IMG/VR virus record: IMGVR_UViG_3300005541_000007
Coordinates: 1 to 64,000 of that record
DNA: 64,000 nucleotides
From: a virus
Reading direction: 5' to 3' (one strand)
Shown here one piece after another: positions 30,165 to 40,033 of the stretch (positions within the stretch are counted from its first letter, which is position 1; every line of letters starts with the position of its first letter). The position numbers and the translations under genes are program-made. The notes below the pieces were generated by a model. That model worked only from the letters and a program-made list of their open reading frames with translations, was not told where the DNA came from and did not search any database.

Positions 30165-31010
30165 ATGATTTCTATTCCAACCACAATGAACGAAAATCTT
30201 ACCGATGTTGAATCACGAGTAGAACTTTCTCAAACCGAGAAAGAAGAAGCGTGGTTTAATGCAATGCGAAACTATTTCCTTGGATTTCTCCCAACAGATC
30301 AAATGGAGAAAATTTACAATGAAATTAATTTTATTCCTGAAGATAAGGAAGGATTTTACAAGAGAATTTCAAAAGAACTGGAGCCGCTATATTCCCAAGA
30401 AGAAGTTTTAATCAATCAATCACTTCCATTAACCATCGAAGGATTTGTTCCTCCGCAAAAGAAATTCTTTTATTCCTGGGATATTTTTAAGAAGTTTAAT
30501 CTTGCACCTTGGGTTAAAAAGAGTATGCCTGATAATTGTCTAATTAAGCGATTTAAGGATGATTACACAACCTATGATGTTCGTTGCTTTGAAGAGTGTG
30601 GATTTGTAGAAATCGGAGATTGGCTTATTTCCAGAACAGTCCAACCATACGCAATCGTAGCAGATGTACCATTCAAGAATGAAGATGGAACCAAAGGAGT
30701 TAAGGAAGAAGTACAGGCAATCTATCCTTCCCTAAATAGTAAAACTGGACTACTTTGTGTTATTCCAAAAATGACAGAAGAGGAATTTTTTACTAAGTGT
30801 CCTTTTGTTCCGGGGGCAGATAATATGGGGATTCAGTTTACAGGCGAATTTGAGGTAGGGATGATTAATCCCGAGTTCGCAGCCGAATATAATATTCCAT
30901 GTACCACAGCGTTCATTCTAAGGCGCTACAAGAGCAAATTGAAGATGAATAAGAACGTGAGTAAACCAACGGTTGAAAGAGATTTCTACCGTGGAGCAAT
31001 GGTTGGTTAA
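30165..31010 (+). CDS. Hypothetical protein (281 aa)
   Basis: Start at ATG 30165, or possibly ATG 30186 (MNENLTDVES...); neither has a clear ribosome-binding site. An acidic helical N-terminal third is followed by a beta-rich section with many aromatics (PPQKKFFYSWDIFKKFNLAP, residues about 96-115) and a Gly/Pro-containing end. Unrecognised. It precedes two further unknown genes and a phosphoesterase, upstream of the portal gene, where terminase components often lie, but no ATPase motif is present. Confidence 0.65.
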   Translation: MISIPTTMNENLTDVESRVELSQTEKEEAWFNAMRNYFLGFLPTDQMEKIYNEINFIPEDKEGFYKRISKELEPLYSQEEVLINQSLPLTIEGFVPPQKKFFYSWDIFKKFNLAPWVKKSMPDNCLIKRFKDDYTTYDVRCFEECGFVEIGDWLISRTVQPYAIVADVPFKNEDGTKGVKEEVQAIYPSLNSKTGLLCVIPKMTEEEFFTKCPFVPGADNMGIQFTGEFEVGMINPEFAAEYNIPCTTAFILRRYKSKLKMNKNVSKPTVERDFYRGAMVG

Positions 31011-31401
31011 ATCAACTCTTCTAGACAAAATATCAACTAATTCTACAGTTTCCGATTATTTGGTAAACTCTGAATTAAGTAACGTTGATGAAGAGGAAAT
31101 TAGAAATATTAGGGAAGTATTTACCCGGTTTCTTGGTGCTGTTAATTTCACTCATGTCGATGCGTATTATCCTGCTTATTATTCTGTCGATCTGGTTTCC
31201 AGAACTATCACAGGATTGTGGCCCTTAAATTATTTTGAACTTTTTCTTTGTGTAATGTATATTTGTAACACTTTTCAAGATAATTTAACTGAAAATGATT
31301 TAATGAGTCTTGCTAAAAAATCGTTAATAGGGTATAATATTCCAGAAGCGCAAATCAACAAAGCGCAATTACATGCTGGAATCTTACTCGCAACAGAATG
31401 A
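30991..31401 (+). CDS. Hypothetical protein (136 aa)
   Basis: GTG 30991 has GAGA eight bases upstream and overlaps the previous gene by 20 bases; TTG 30973 is an alternative. The protein is helical with an aromatic-rich middle (DAYYPAYYSVDLVSRTITGL) and a moderately hydrophobic section (NYFELFLCVMYICNTF). No family is recognised. It overlaps the next gene by 29 bases. Confidence 0.55.
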   Translation: MEQWLVKSTLLDKISTNSTVSDYLVNSELSNVDEEEIRNIREVFTRFLGAVNFTHVDAYYPAYYSVDLVSRTITGLWPLNYFELFLCVMYICNTFQDNLTENDLMSLAKKSLIGYNIPEAQINKAQLHAGILLATE

Positions 31402-32266
31402 ACTAATTGATATTTCTAGAAAAAAAGATGTAGTAAATTTAATAACTCATGCTCTTTTAAGCGGAATCGTAGTAGATATTATGTCTAATACATTTAAAAA
31501 TTGGAGTAAGGAAGAAATTATAGATTGGTTTCCAAAATATAAGAAACAATCAGAAAGAGAAGGATCAGAGTGTGAGACAGAAGAACCAAAAGATATTTAT
31601 CCAGATAATTCATCAGAAACTTCAATAATTACAGAATATATATTCTATTTCTTAGATAAAGATAAATGGACAATAGAAAACGAAAAAAGATTTAAACAAG
31701 AAAACTTATATATTGTAGATGCAGTATTACAATCAATTTTAATTAGATTAGAAAACAAAGAATATAAATCATTTATAGGAAACAATACCTATAATTTAAT
31801 TTTACGACTTACATATACATTAATTGAAACAGGATATTTTGGTTATCAGGATTTACAAGTATTATTTGAGACATGTGATGAAAAACTTGCACCTTATTTT
31901 GAAGATTTACTAAATAATTATTTTGATTTTGATTTCTATAATGAATTTTATAGTGTAGCAATTAAAGATAATCAAGAATTAGATGAAGATCAATTAATTT
32001 TACTTGAGGTAGTATTTTATCTTGCCCGTATTTCAACTCAATATAAAGGAATTAAATTTACCACAGTACCAAAAGAAACGCTACCAGAAGTTTTTACAAC
32101 ACAATCAGACATTGGACTCGTTACTTTTCTATTTGCAATATGGTGTATTTTTTCTGAACAATATGGGAAACAAAGTCAATATAGATTAATAGTTCCAGAA
32201 AAATTATGTAAAGAAAGTCCATATGCTGAAGATTTAAAAGATTTAATAAAAACCATTATATTATGA
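31373..32266 (+). CDS. Hypothetical acidic helical protein (297 aa)
   Basis: Starts at ATG 31373 inside the previous gene. Almost entirely helical and acidic, with Tyr/Phe-rich helices (FYFLDKDKW, NYFDFDFYNEFYSV). The C-terminus overlaps ATG 32263 by ATGA, coupling it to the phosphoesterase. No motif is recognised; a helical scaffold or adaptor is as far as the sequence suggests. Confidence 0.6.
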   Translation: MLESYSQQNELIDISRKKDVVNLITHALLSGIVVDIMSNTFKNWSKEEIIDWFPKYKKQSEREGSECETEEPKDIYPDNSSETSIITEYIFYFLDKDKWTIENEKRFKQENLYIVDAVLQSILIRLENKEYKSFIGNNTYNLILRLTYTLIETGYFGYQDLQVLFETCDEKLAPYFEDLLNNYFDFDFYNEFYSVAIKDNQELDEDQLILLEVVFYLARISTQYKGIKFTTVPKETLPEVFTTQSDIGLVTFLFAIWCIFSEQYGKQSQYRLIVPEKLCKESPYAEDLKDLIKTIIL

Positions 32267-33630
32267 TAAACCAAAATAAAAAATATCTCCACAATATAGA
32301 TTTATTTAATGAATTTATTGGAGATTTATACATAAAAACCAAACCAGAGATTGAAAATAAATGGGGAATATCACATTCTTCTATTAAAAGATGGAGAAAG
32401 AAGAATCCAGATCAATTAAGTATTTTTAAGCAAAGTACATTTGGTACGATTGGAACACAGTTTGTAACAGGAATGTCAGTTGCTAATCAATATCCAAAGA
32501 ATAGTACACCGTTTGGAAACTGTTCAGATACTTTCAACGGTAATCAATGGACACACGAATCAGTAAGTAAGAAAAGAATTTCCACACTAGCAGAACTACT
32601 AGAGCATTGTAAAGTAGATTCAACTGAATGGGAAGTAGTCAAGTGGACTCTCAAGAAGTGGGATTTTGGAATTAAAAATTCTGAAGATGCTGTTGAAGTA
32701 GAAGAGTTTTTTGCTGTAAGTGCAGTATTTAAGAAACGAGTTGAAATAATTCAAGGAAAGCAAATCTTAAATGAACTTGCTGAAGAACTTAAAGCACTAT
32801 CTCCAAAAGTATCACCATTTTACTATAATAAAGAAAATTTTACAGAAAAAAGACTTTTAGAGATTTCTCCATTTGATTTACATTTTAATAAACTTTGTTG
32901 GGAAGAAGAAACTGGCGAAAATTATGATTCTGTTGAAGCTACGAAACGTTATGAAACTGCTATTAGTGATCTTGTTAATAAAGCTGTAGCAACAGGTCCA
33001 ATTGATAGAATTCTTTTTATAATTGGGCAAGACTTATTTAATATTGATTCTAATTCAAATACTACTACAGGCGGTACTCCACAAACTGCTGATTCTAGGC
33101 ATCATAAAATCTTTAGAAAAGTTTTACATATGAAGATTGATACAATTCGTAGACTTAGCCTATATGCCCCAGTTGATGTGCTTATAGTTCCAGGTAATCA
33201 CGATGAAGAAACAACCTCTTATCTTGGAATGGCGCTTGAAGTAGCTTTTACTAATGATGCAAATATAGATATTAATGCTTCTGCTAAACTACGTAAATAT
33301 TATCAATATGGTAAAGTGATGCTTTGCTTTACTCACGGAGATAAAGAAAAACTAACCGATCTTCCGTTGATTACTGCTGTAGAAGAACCGTATATGTTTG
33401 GTGCTACAAAATATAGGGAAGTACATACCGGACATAAACACACAACTAAAGCCTTTGGGCGTGTAGATGTTGATGAACAGCACGGAGTACGTGTACGTAT
33501 CCTTCCGTCACTTACGGCTACAGATGCTTGGCATAAGGGTAAGGGTTTTGTAGGTAATATTCAAGCTTGTGAAGCCTATATTTGGGATGCTGAAAAGGGT
33601 CTAGATACCATCTTAATTCATAATATCTAA
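32263..33630 (+). CDS. Phage metallophosphoesterase with helix-turn-helix N-terminus (455 aa)
   Basis: Residues about 20-45 (KPEIENKWGISHSSIKRWRK) form a helix-turn-helix like that of terminase small subunits. The C-terminal ~260 residues carry a calcineurin-like set: DLHFNK, IGQDLFNID, VPGNHDEET, CFTHGDKE and HTGHKHT. The GQDLFN form replaces the usual GD metal ligand but keeps Asp. Such proteins occur in many siphoviruses near the portal/terminase region and are thought to be DNA-processing nucleases. It ends 36 bases before the portal gene. Confidence 0.75.
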   Translation: MINQNKKYLHNIDLFNEFIGDLYIKTKPEIENKWGISHSSIKRWRKKNPDQLSIFKQSTFGTIGTQFVTGMSVANQYPKNSTPFGNCSDTFNGNQWTHESVSKKRISTLAELLEHCKVDSTEWEVVKWTLKKWDFGIKNSEDAVEVEEFFAVSAVFKKRVEIIQGKQILNELAEELKALSPKVSPFYYNKENFTEKRLLEISPFDLHFNKLCWEEETGENYDSVEATKRYETAISDLVNKAVATGPIDRILFIIGQDLFNIDSNSNTTTGGTPQTADSRHHKIFRKVLHMKIDTIRRLSLYAPVDVLIVPGNHDEETTSYLGMALEVAFTNDANIDINASAKLRKYYQYGKVMLCFTHGDKEKLTDLPLITAVEEPYMFGATKYREVHTGHKHTTKAFGRVDVDEQHGVRVRILPSLTATDAWHKGKGFVGNIQACEAYIWDAEKGLDTILIHNI

Positions 33631-33654
33631 AATCTAAGGTATAATTAATTCGGG

Positions 33655-33660
33655 TATTAT
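33655..33660 (+). promoter_or_regulatory. -10 element for the portal gene
   Basis: CGGG-TATTAT, six bases, ATG 33667. A second TATAAT lies at 33640-33645. No Shine-Dalgarno precedes the ATG. Confidence 0.5.
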
Positions 33661-33666
33661 TGTCAC

Positions 33667-35190
33667 ATGCCTCTATCGTGGCCTAAATTTTTCCAAGGCA
33701 AAAAAATACCTGAAATTACAAAAGGTTTAGTAACCGAACTAGATATTTTAGGTGAAGGCTTCCCCTCGCAAGATCAACTTGCGATCATGCGTACAACCTT
33801 TGGCGTACCGTACAAAGGCAAGATACGTCCGCTTACTGCTGCTCAAATTTACGCACAAATGCCTGTACTCATGGCATGTGTTGATAAAATTTGTAACTAT
33901 GCTATGCAGGTTCCTCTTAATGTTTATAAACAAAGAAGTCTTGATGATGATATTTACGATGAACAACTAGTAACTAGAGGATTTCCAGCTAACACTATAA
34001 TGAATGTAAATGAGTCTATGACTCAAACAGATTTTACATCAATGATGGCATTCTATCTCTTAGTCTTTGGAAATGCTTATATAGCAATGGAACCTGCACC
34101 AGAAGAATATAAAGATATTGCAGACTTCTTCTTATATCCCATGAATCCTACGTGGTGTTCTATCGTACCAGATGAAGCAGGAGAATCCTTATATCTTTAT
34201 CAACGTGCAGGTAAACGAATCTTCTTTAAGAAAGAATATGTAATTCATATTAAAGAAAATAATCCTTATGATAACTTTCAAGGATTTATTAAGATGAATA
34301 GTCTTGACTACGATTTATCTAAAGAACGATTTGCTAAAGGTGATCTTTCTAGATATTTTGAAAGAGCTTCCAATCTTAATGGAGTAATTACTATGGATAA
34401 GAACTCCAGAGTAAATGCCGATGAAATTCGTAAATGGAAGAAACAATTAGAACAAGATTATTCCGGCCCTGCTAATGCTTATCGTACTCTATTCTTAGAA
34501 AATGAAATGAAGTATGAAAAGATAGAAACGCAAGGAGGGGCGCAAAAAGCAGCTATTGATGTTATAGCAGATTCAGCCAGCACTACGCAAATGCTCTATG
34601 GTGTTCCTGCCGCACTATTTACAGGTGATGCTAGAGATATTGAAAAGGTAGAAGAAATGTTTTGGAATTCTACTGTTAAACCATTACTTACCAGAATTCA
34701 AGCACAACTTACAAAATTTATTCAAAGAAAAGCAGGACCAAAGTGGGAATGTCGTTATAATTATGCAAATATTTCAGCATTAAAACGACAAGACTTTACT
34801 GTAATGCGTAGTGTGGTAGCAGCCATTAATACCGGGTATATGTCAGTAAATGAAAATAGAATTGCTAATGGTATGCCTCCACTTACAGGCGCATATAAAG
34901 AGTTTGGAGATATGCCTCAACCCATGTGGCAACTAAAGAATAATATTATAGGTCCGCTGTCTAAAGGTGGATTTGGAGAACCGGGTGGGGGTAATCCAGC
35001 ACAATCAGGCAAAACAGGTCCTAGCCTCACCGTAGCAGGTTCGCAAGGCGGCAGGGATCAATCCTCGCAAGGTGAAGCACAAATGGCTGATGAACATGGA
35101 AGTAAAACAATTGAAAGTATTGAAGATTATGATATGATTGAAATAATTAGTAAGATTTTACTAGAAGATAATTTGCAAGGTAAACTCTAA
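33667..35190 (+). CDS. HK97-family portal protein (507 aa)
   Basis: Recognisable portal features are RPLTAAQIYAQMPVLMACVD (N-terminal helix), the FYLLVFGNAYIAM wing strand, VIHIKENNPYDNFQGF, GVPAALF and the ARDIEKVEEMFWNSTVKPLL stem region, followed by NENRIANGMPPL. The portal forms the dodecameric DNA gate at the capsid vertex. The C-terminal ~60 residues are Gly/Ser-rich and acidic. It precedes the protease gene by two bases and starts the morphogenesis operon. Confidence 0.9.
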   Translation: MPLSWPKFFQGKKIPEITKGLVTELDILGEGFPSQDQLAIMRTTFGVPYKGKIRPLTAAQIYAQMPVLMACVDKICNYAMQVPLNVYKQRSLDDDIYDEQLVTRGFPANTIMNVNESMTQTDFTSMMAFYLLVFGNAYIAMEPAPEEYKDIADFFLYPMNPTWCSIVPDEAGESLYLYQRAGKRIFFKKEYVIHIKENNPYDNFQGFIKMNSLDYDLSKERFAKGDLSRYFERASNLNGVITMDKNSRVNADEIRKWKKQLEQDYSGPANAYRTLFLENEMKYEKIETQGGAQKAAIDVIADSASTTQMLYGVPAALFTGDARDIEKVEEMFWNSTVKPLLTRIQAQLTKFIQRKAGPKWECRYNYANISALKRQDFTVMRSVVAAINTGYMSVNENRIANGMPPLTGAYKEFGDMPQPMWQLKNNIIGPLSKGGFGEPGGGNPAQSGKTGPSLTVAGSQGGRDQSSQGEAQMADEHGSKTIESIEDYDMIEIISKILLEDNLQGKL

Positions 35191-35192
35191 TC

Positions 35193-37709
35193 ATGGAAAA
35201 TTCTATTGATGGAATTCTCTACGAATTAGCATTCAAGGGTGAAATTGTAGAAAAATCTATGAAAGGCGATAAACTTGTCTTTTCTGGATATATTAGTACA
35301 GATGAAGTAGATTTAACCGGAGATAGGTGTCCAGCAGAATCATGGAGAAAATATCTTGAGTTTTATAATCGCAATCCTATTTACTGTTATAACCACGATA
35401 GAACCATCCCAATTGGAAAATGTCGTGAAGCTACTATTGATAATAAAGGACTTTTATTTAATGATATTACATTAACTCCAATTCCTTTTGTTAAAGATGT
35501 ATTAATGCCACTTATTCTTGATGATGTATTAAAACAGCAATCTGCTGGATTTATGAATCTTAAACAATCAAAGAAAAGTGGAGTAACAATTTTAGAAGAA
35601 AATTATCTTCTAGAAGGTTCTCTTGTTCCTGTTGCAATGAATCCTAATGGAACAGATATTAAAGTAAAAGGTATTGAACTATTTACAGAAGAGGCTAAAG
35701 TATATGATCTATGGACTATGTATGATAAAGGATTAATCGAAGTTTCTTCTAAAGTTTATAGTGTTCCCGATTCAGATGTTTTTTCAGGAAGTGCAAAAAT
35801 AAGTCAAAATAATGCAGACACAATTATGCCTACAAATACGTTTACACCAATGTTTAAGGGGATTGAAGTAACTAAACATATTGATTCTTCATATGACCCG
35901 GGGGGTGTTAAGGTAGATTTTCCTAAAAATTATGCATCAACCGCTGTAGAATATACTAAGGCAGCAGAACTTACACATGCAGGTAAGCAAAAAGCTAATC
36001 GTGAAGGTGTTAAAGATAAGTATATATTCCAAATTGGGCATGTAACAGAAAAGGGGTTTGCTTATGATTGGAATATGCTTGCAACCACTACCGCTAAAGT
36101 ATTAGGTGCTAAAGGTGGAGCAATTTTTGAAGAAGGAGAACAACTAGCAGTTCTTAAACGATTAGAACAAGCATATGCAGTTCTTGAAAAGCAATTTCCA
36201 CAGTATGAGAAAACTGGAGAAACTTTATCATATATTCCTGAATGGAAACTTACCGATATTAAATATGCCGAAGTAAAATTTTTTAATGATGAAGATATTA
36301 TTGTTGCTGATACTATTGCACATGAGAATATTGATAGTCTAAATAATTATATTGAAAAGAACGGTCCCGATAGAATTAAAACAGAACTAAAATATCTTTC
36401 ACATTCTGTAAATCTTAATATTTCTGGTGGTAAACATGGAGAATATGATAGTGATGGAGAAAATGATTCTAAATTAATGACTCAAGTTCTTCACCTACTT
36501 CATGGTTATCAGCAAACAAAAGATAAAGCTAAAGAAGATTTTCATAATAAACTTTCCTCTCCTGGTGAAGTAGATTACGATGCAGCACATAAAAATATGA
36601 AAGATGCTGTAGATCATTATGTCACCAATTGTCTTTCTGTAGGCGCTGACGGTCAAGGCAACGGCAATGATATGGACCTTGATAGTTCACAACTTGACTT
36701 AGATCAAGATGAAATTATTAAGGGTAAAAGTAAGAAAGAAATGCGTGAAGCAAATCCTGATGAACCAGAACCTTTAGCTGTAGCTGCTCAAACAGAAAAC
36801 GATGAAGCATATCTTGATCCTGATAATATTATGGGTACTTTAGGAGCTAAAGAACCACAAGGAGAAAATGACCTTAATCCAGAAATTAGAAATAGAAGTC
36901 GTCAAGCAGTAGAAGCCGCTGATTCAGGACACGGAATTCCCGCTAAAACTAAGGAAGAGATTGAGGCAGCTAATAAGAAAGCACGTAAAGATCAAAGTAC
37001 AACTGTAAATGAAGTTTCCTCTGTAACTAAAGATAAATCTCCATCTAAATATAATCATATGGATGATAGAGGGGGGAAGGCAACACATTATGCAGGACCA
37101 CATAATTCATTTCCAATTGAAAATCAAAATGATGTTGATGATGCTTGGGATTTAAGAGGACATGCGGATAATCCTTCTCAGGTTGGCCGAAATGTACTTA
37201 GACTTGCTGCACACCTTGGACTCAATCCACCTAAAGGTTATCATCCCGGCGAAACTAAGAAAGCAAAATCACCGAAAGATGAAGTAGTTGTAGCTGAAGA
37301 ATCTAACGATGGTACTACATTCCCAACCTCACCACCTTCAGTCCCTTCTGATGGTGATGCAGATGGTAAGAAAAAGAAGACTAAGTTCCTCTACTATCTA
37401 TCTTGCGTAAAGTATCTCGGAAAAGATAATGATACTAGATATGGGTATGTAATCGGTACTACCGACAAAACAGCATGTCCCGTAATTCTACGTGTAGAAA
37501 AACTTAACGATCAATTTAAGTTTACAAAACACTTTGACATTACAGATGCAGAACTTACGGAAATTCCACAATTTGATGAATTAAATGCATTACAAGAATT
37601 AGAATCAATTGTAGAAAAAAGTAAATCTATCTTAAAAGCCTTTGATCCAATTCAAGTGATTACTAAAGATAACACCTTAGAATATCTCGATAGACTATTT
37701 GGTTTTTAA
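35193..37709 (+). CDS. Prohead protease fused to a long C-terminal region (838 aa)
   Basis: Residues about 25-170 are an HK97 (U35/S78-type) prohead protease, with His68 in CYNHDR and Ser117 in QQSAGF as the likely catalytic pair, and LLEGSLVPVAMNP following. Typical proteases are ~200 aa; here ~650 more residues follow. They comprise a middle domain (about 220-420), a charged low-complexity section (430-640) and a C-terminal alpha/beta part (about 735-838). The charged section suits a scaffold, so this is probably a protease-scaffold fusion that processes itself and the capsid protein. The middle domain is unidentified. Confidence 0.85.
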   Translation: MENSIDGILYELAFKGEIVEKSMKGDKLVFSGYISTDEVDLTGDRCPAESWRKYLEFYNRNPIYCYNHDRTIPIGKCREATIDNKGLLFNDITLTPIPFVKDVLMPLILDDVLKQQSAGFMNLKQSKKSGVTILEENYLLEGSLVPVAMNPNGTDIKVKGIELFTEEAKVYDLWTMYDKGLIEVSSKVYSVPDSDVFSGSAKISQNNADTIMPTNTFTPMFKGIEVTKHIDSSYDPGGVKVDFPKNYASTAVEYTKAAELTHAGKQKANREGVKDKYIFQIGHVTEKGFAYDWNMLATTTAKVLGAKGGAIFEEGEQLAVLKRLEQAYAVLEKQFPQYEKTGETLSYIPEWKLTDIKYAEVKFFNDEDIIVADTIAHENIDSLNNYIEKNGPDRIKTELKYLSHSVNLNISGGKHGEYDSDGENDSKLMTQVLHLLHGYQQTKDKAKEDFHNKLSSPGEVDYDAAHKNMKDAVDHYVTNCLSVGADGQGNGNDMDLDSSQLDLDQDEIIKGKSKKEMREANPDEPEPLAVAAQTENDEAYLDPDNIMGTLGAKEPQGENDLNPEIRNRSRQAVEAADSGHGIPAKTKEEIEAANKKARKDQSTTVNEVSSVTKDKSPSKYNHMDDRGGKATHYAGPHNSFPIENQNDVDDAWDLRGHADNPSQVGRNVLRLAAHLGLNPPKGYHPGETKKAKSPKDEVVVAEESNDGTTFPTSPPSVPSDGDADGKKKKTKFLYYLSCVKYLGKDNDTRYGYVIGTTDKTACPVILRVEKLNDQFKFTKHFDITDAELTEIPQFDELNALQELESIVEKSKSILKAFDPIQVITKDNTLEYLDRLFGF

Positions 37710-37735
37710 AAACTTTTTTCTAAATAATATTTTAT

Positions 37736-37803
37736 AGGTATTATATGAAATAGCTGGAAGCAGGGGATCAACCCGACGTTAAACGATAGCGAAGGAAAAT
37801 ATT
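37736..37803 (+). promoter_or_regulatory. Promoter -10 and leader of the major capsid gene
   Basis: AGG-TATTAT (about 37737-37744) is followed by a ~55-nt leader with a small GGG-atcaa-CCC hairpin and a GAAGGAAA ribosome-binding site before ATG 37804. In contrast to the leaderless genes, this supports high translation of the capsid protein. Confidence 0.6.
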
Positions 37804-39486
37804 ATGGATAACAAAGAACCCACTATCGTCGTTGAGGAAATGTTGGCTGCGATTGCAAAAGACAAGAGTCTTTCAGTTGAAGATGTTAAAGCACGTCTTT
37901 CTGATGCTGTTAATAAAGGACAGTCTCATGAAACCCAAGTTAAACTTTATAATGAACTAAATGAAGCTGTTCAGCGTCTTACTGAAGTTTCAGTTTCCCT
38001 TGCCGAAGATAAGGTAAAGAAACTTGATGCTGAAGCATTTGAGGAAGCTGCTAAGGATCGACTTTTTGAGGTTTATAAGAATCTTCCTGACACCGATCCT
38101 CAGAAGATGCTTATTAAGTCAACTTTCCAGGTTAATAACAATCTTTCTAATTCTGATACCGATCTAATTCTTGACGGTACTGCTTATGAAAAGGCAATGA
38201 AAGCGCCAATTTATAAGACTAATGATAGGTATGATGAACTAACGGATGCACGAAAGGCTAATGACCTTCTAGCACTTTATGTTGCGGGTAAGGGCGGTGT
38301 AGAGGAAGCACTAGAAGATGATTCTCCCTATGCACGACTTAAACCGGCAACACTTAAATATTGTTATGATCGTCTTGTTAAGGAGCAAATCCCAGGAATT
38401 GAATTTCTTGAAAAGGGCGTTAATGGTGCTATGGACACGCTCGTCAGTGGTCAGGGTCTAGAATGGGTACCTGCACAGATTCTTAGCCGTAATCTTTACG
38501 AAGATATTTGGCTTCAACTTCTAGTTGCTGGTAATTTCCAACGATTTATTGCTACAGGTCCAACCTTTAGCTATCCGATCCGAACTGCCCGAACTCGCGG
38601 TTATTGTATGAACCAAGCAACTGCGGTTACTGATTTCTTCAATCAGTCAGTTGGTTCTAAGGTTATTCCTTCATACATGGGTACAAACCTAATTAAGTTT
38701 GTTGCACAGAAGTATGGAGTTGTGACTTACCTATCTGATGAACTTGAACAGGATGCGGTTTTCCCGATTCTTCAAGCAATCTATGGTGATCTTGCTTACG
38801 GTGCTGCTGATGGTATTGAAGATGCCGTTCTAAATGGTTCTTCAACTGCTGCACTTAATGATCTTGATAATCAGGATACAGATACTAACCGACTTTGGGC
38901 TAATACACTTGACCAGGGCGACGGTATCCGACTCAACACTAAGACTTCTGATGCTAGATTCCTTTGGAATGGTATTCGACAAGCTATTCTTACTCTTGGT
39001 ACTGAAGCAACTATTCCGAAGTTTAATGCTTCTGGTACTCTTTCTCGTGCAAACTTCCTTTCAACTCGTGCATTGATGCTCAAATATGGTGTTGATCCTA
39101 CTCAACTCTTTACGATTACAGGCCCGCAAAGCTATGCAACAATGCTCGGATTTACTGAAGTTGCTACAATGGAAAAATATGCTGCAAATGCTACCGTTCT
39201 TCGCGGTGAACTTGCTCGTATGGATAATATCCCAATTATTGTCTCTCCACGTATGTATGAGAATCTTAATGCTAGTGGTGTCTTTGATAACGTTACCACA
39301 ACCAAGAAGTGTTCACTCTACGTGCATAAGGATGCTTATGCCTTTGCTGACAGAATGACACTAAAGGTTGAATCAGAAAGACAGATTCTTTCTCAGCAAC
39401 GAGCAGTGGTTGCTTCTATGCGATTCAGTTTTAATAAGATGTTCCTTACTACTGAACCGACTGAAGCACTAATCTACAACTATTAA
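37804..39486 (+). CDS. Major capsid protein, HK97 fold (560 aa)
   Basis: An N-terminal ~120-residue helical delta-like domain (EMLAAIAKDKSLSVEDVKAR...) is probably removed by the prohead protease. It is followed by the shell domain with GPTFSYPIRT, an E-loop-like stretch, VAQKYGVVTYLSDELEQDAV (spine helix region) and RGELARMDNIPIIVSPRM near the end. Order after portal and protease is canonical. C-ending codons are favoured compared with neighbours, as expected for the most abundant protein. Own leader upstream and a strong terminator downstream. Confidence 0.92.
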   Translation: MDNKEPTIVVEEMLAAIAKDKSLSVEDVKARLSDAVNKGQSHETQVKLYNELNEAVQRLTEVSVSLAEDKVKKLDAEAFEEAAKDRLFEVYKNLPDTDPQKMLIKSTFQVNNNLSNSDTDLILDGTAYEKAMKAPIYKTNDRYDELTDARKANDLLALYVAGKGGVEEALEDDSPYARLKPATLKYCYDRLVKEQIPGIEFLEKGVNGAMDTLVSGQGLEWVPAQILSRNLYEDIWLQLLVAGNFQRFIATGPTFSYPIRTARTRGYCMNQATAVTDFFNQSVGSKVIPSYMGTNLIKFVAQKYGVVTYLSDELEQDAVFPILQAIYGDLAYGAADGIEDAVLNGSSTAALNDLDNQDTDTNRLWANTLDQGDGIRLNTKTSDARFLWNGIRQAILTLGTEATIPKFNASGTLSRANFLSTRALMLKYGVDPTQLFTITGPQSYATMLGFTEVATMEKYAANATVLRGELARMDNIPIIVSPRMYENLNASGVFDNVTTTKKCSLYVHKDAYAFADRMTLKVESERQILSQQRAVVASMRFSFNKMFLTTEPTEALIYNY

Positions 39487-39507
39487 TACTTAGTTTAGAA
39501 GTTAAGA

Positions 39508-39545
39508 GGAATGCAGATAAAAATTTGCATTCCTTCTTTCTTTTA
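39508..39545 (+). terminator. Rho-independent terminator after the capsid gene
   Basis: GGAATGCA (39508-39515) pairs with TGCATTCC (39526-39533), followed by TTCTTTCTTTT. Eight perfect pairs with flanking purine/pyrimidine extension. Confidence 0.85.
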
Positions 39546-39571
39546 TGCTATACTCTCAAGAAGGAATAACT

Positions 39572-40030
39572 ATGGCAGCAACACCTAAATTTAAAGCTAT
39601 TAAAAATGTTTCTAAAAAGAATGAAACTATGACTTGTAAATGTGTTTATAATCTTAAATCACATCAGTATGTAATTACTAAAACTGAAGATGCTAATGAT
39701 CTACTTAGAGATTTTCCTCATTTTCTTGTAGAGTTTGGAAAGCCGGGGTGGGCTGATGAAGTTATGAAAGGTGGAACTCTTGAACTTGGTAATCCCTACT
39801 ATGATCCTGAAGACCCTGAACCGTGGGATGATGAAGTTACTGAAGTGCCAGTTTCACCTATTGAAATTGTAGGAGAAAAGGAAATAGATAATTCTGATTA
39901 TGCACATACTAAGTTAGAAGATATTCCCACAACTCCGCTTGCAGACTATACAAATATTGCAATAGCGCAACCGGTACAAGAACCCGCTACAGAGTATTCT
40001 GGTGTAGGAATAGAAACACCAACGGAGTAG
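39572..40030 (+). CDS. Hypothetical head protein (152 aa)
   Basis: Start at ATG 39572 (MAATPKFKAIKNVSKKNETM...), chosen for AGAAGGAAT just upstream; TATACT at 39549-39554 marks a promoter right after the capsid terminator. The N-terminal ~70 residues are basic and beta-rich; the rest is acidic and Pro/Glu-rich, likely disordered. The position between capsid and connector is where head-decoration or accessory head proteins lie. Confidence 0.65.
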   Translation: MAATPKFKAIKNVSKKNETMTCKCVYNLKSHQYVITKTEDANDLLRDFPHFLVEFGKPGWADEVMKGGTLELGNPYYDPEDPEPWDDEVTEVPVSPIEIVGEKEIDNSDYAHTKLEDIPTTPLADYTNIAIAQPVQEPATEYSGVGIETPTE

Positions 40031-40033
40031 TAG

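Noticed and set aside
30165-32266. Terminase subunits upstream of the portal
   Set aside because: None of the three proteins has Walker A/B or nuclease motifs; only the 32263 gene has a helix-turn-helix, and its main domain is a phosphoesterase.
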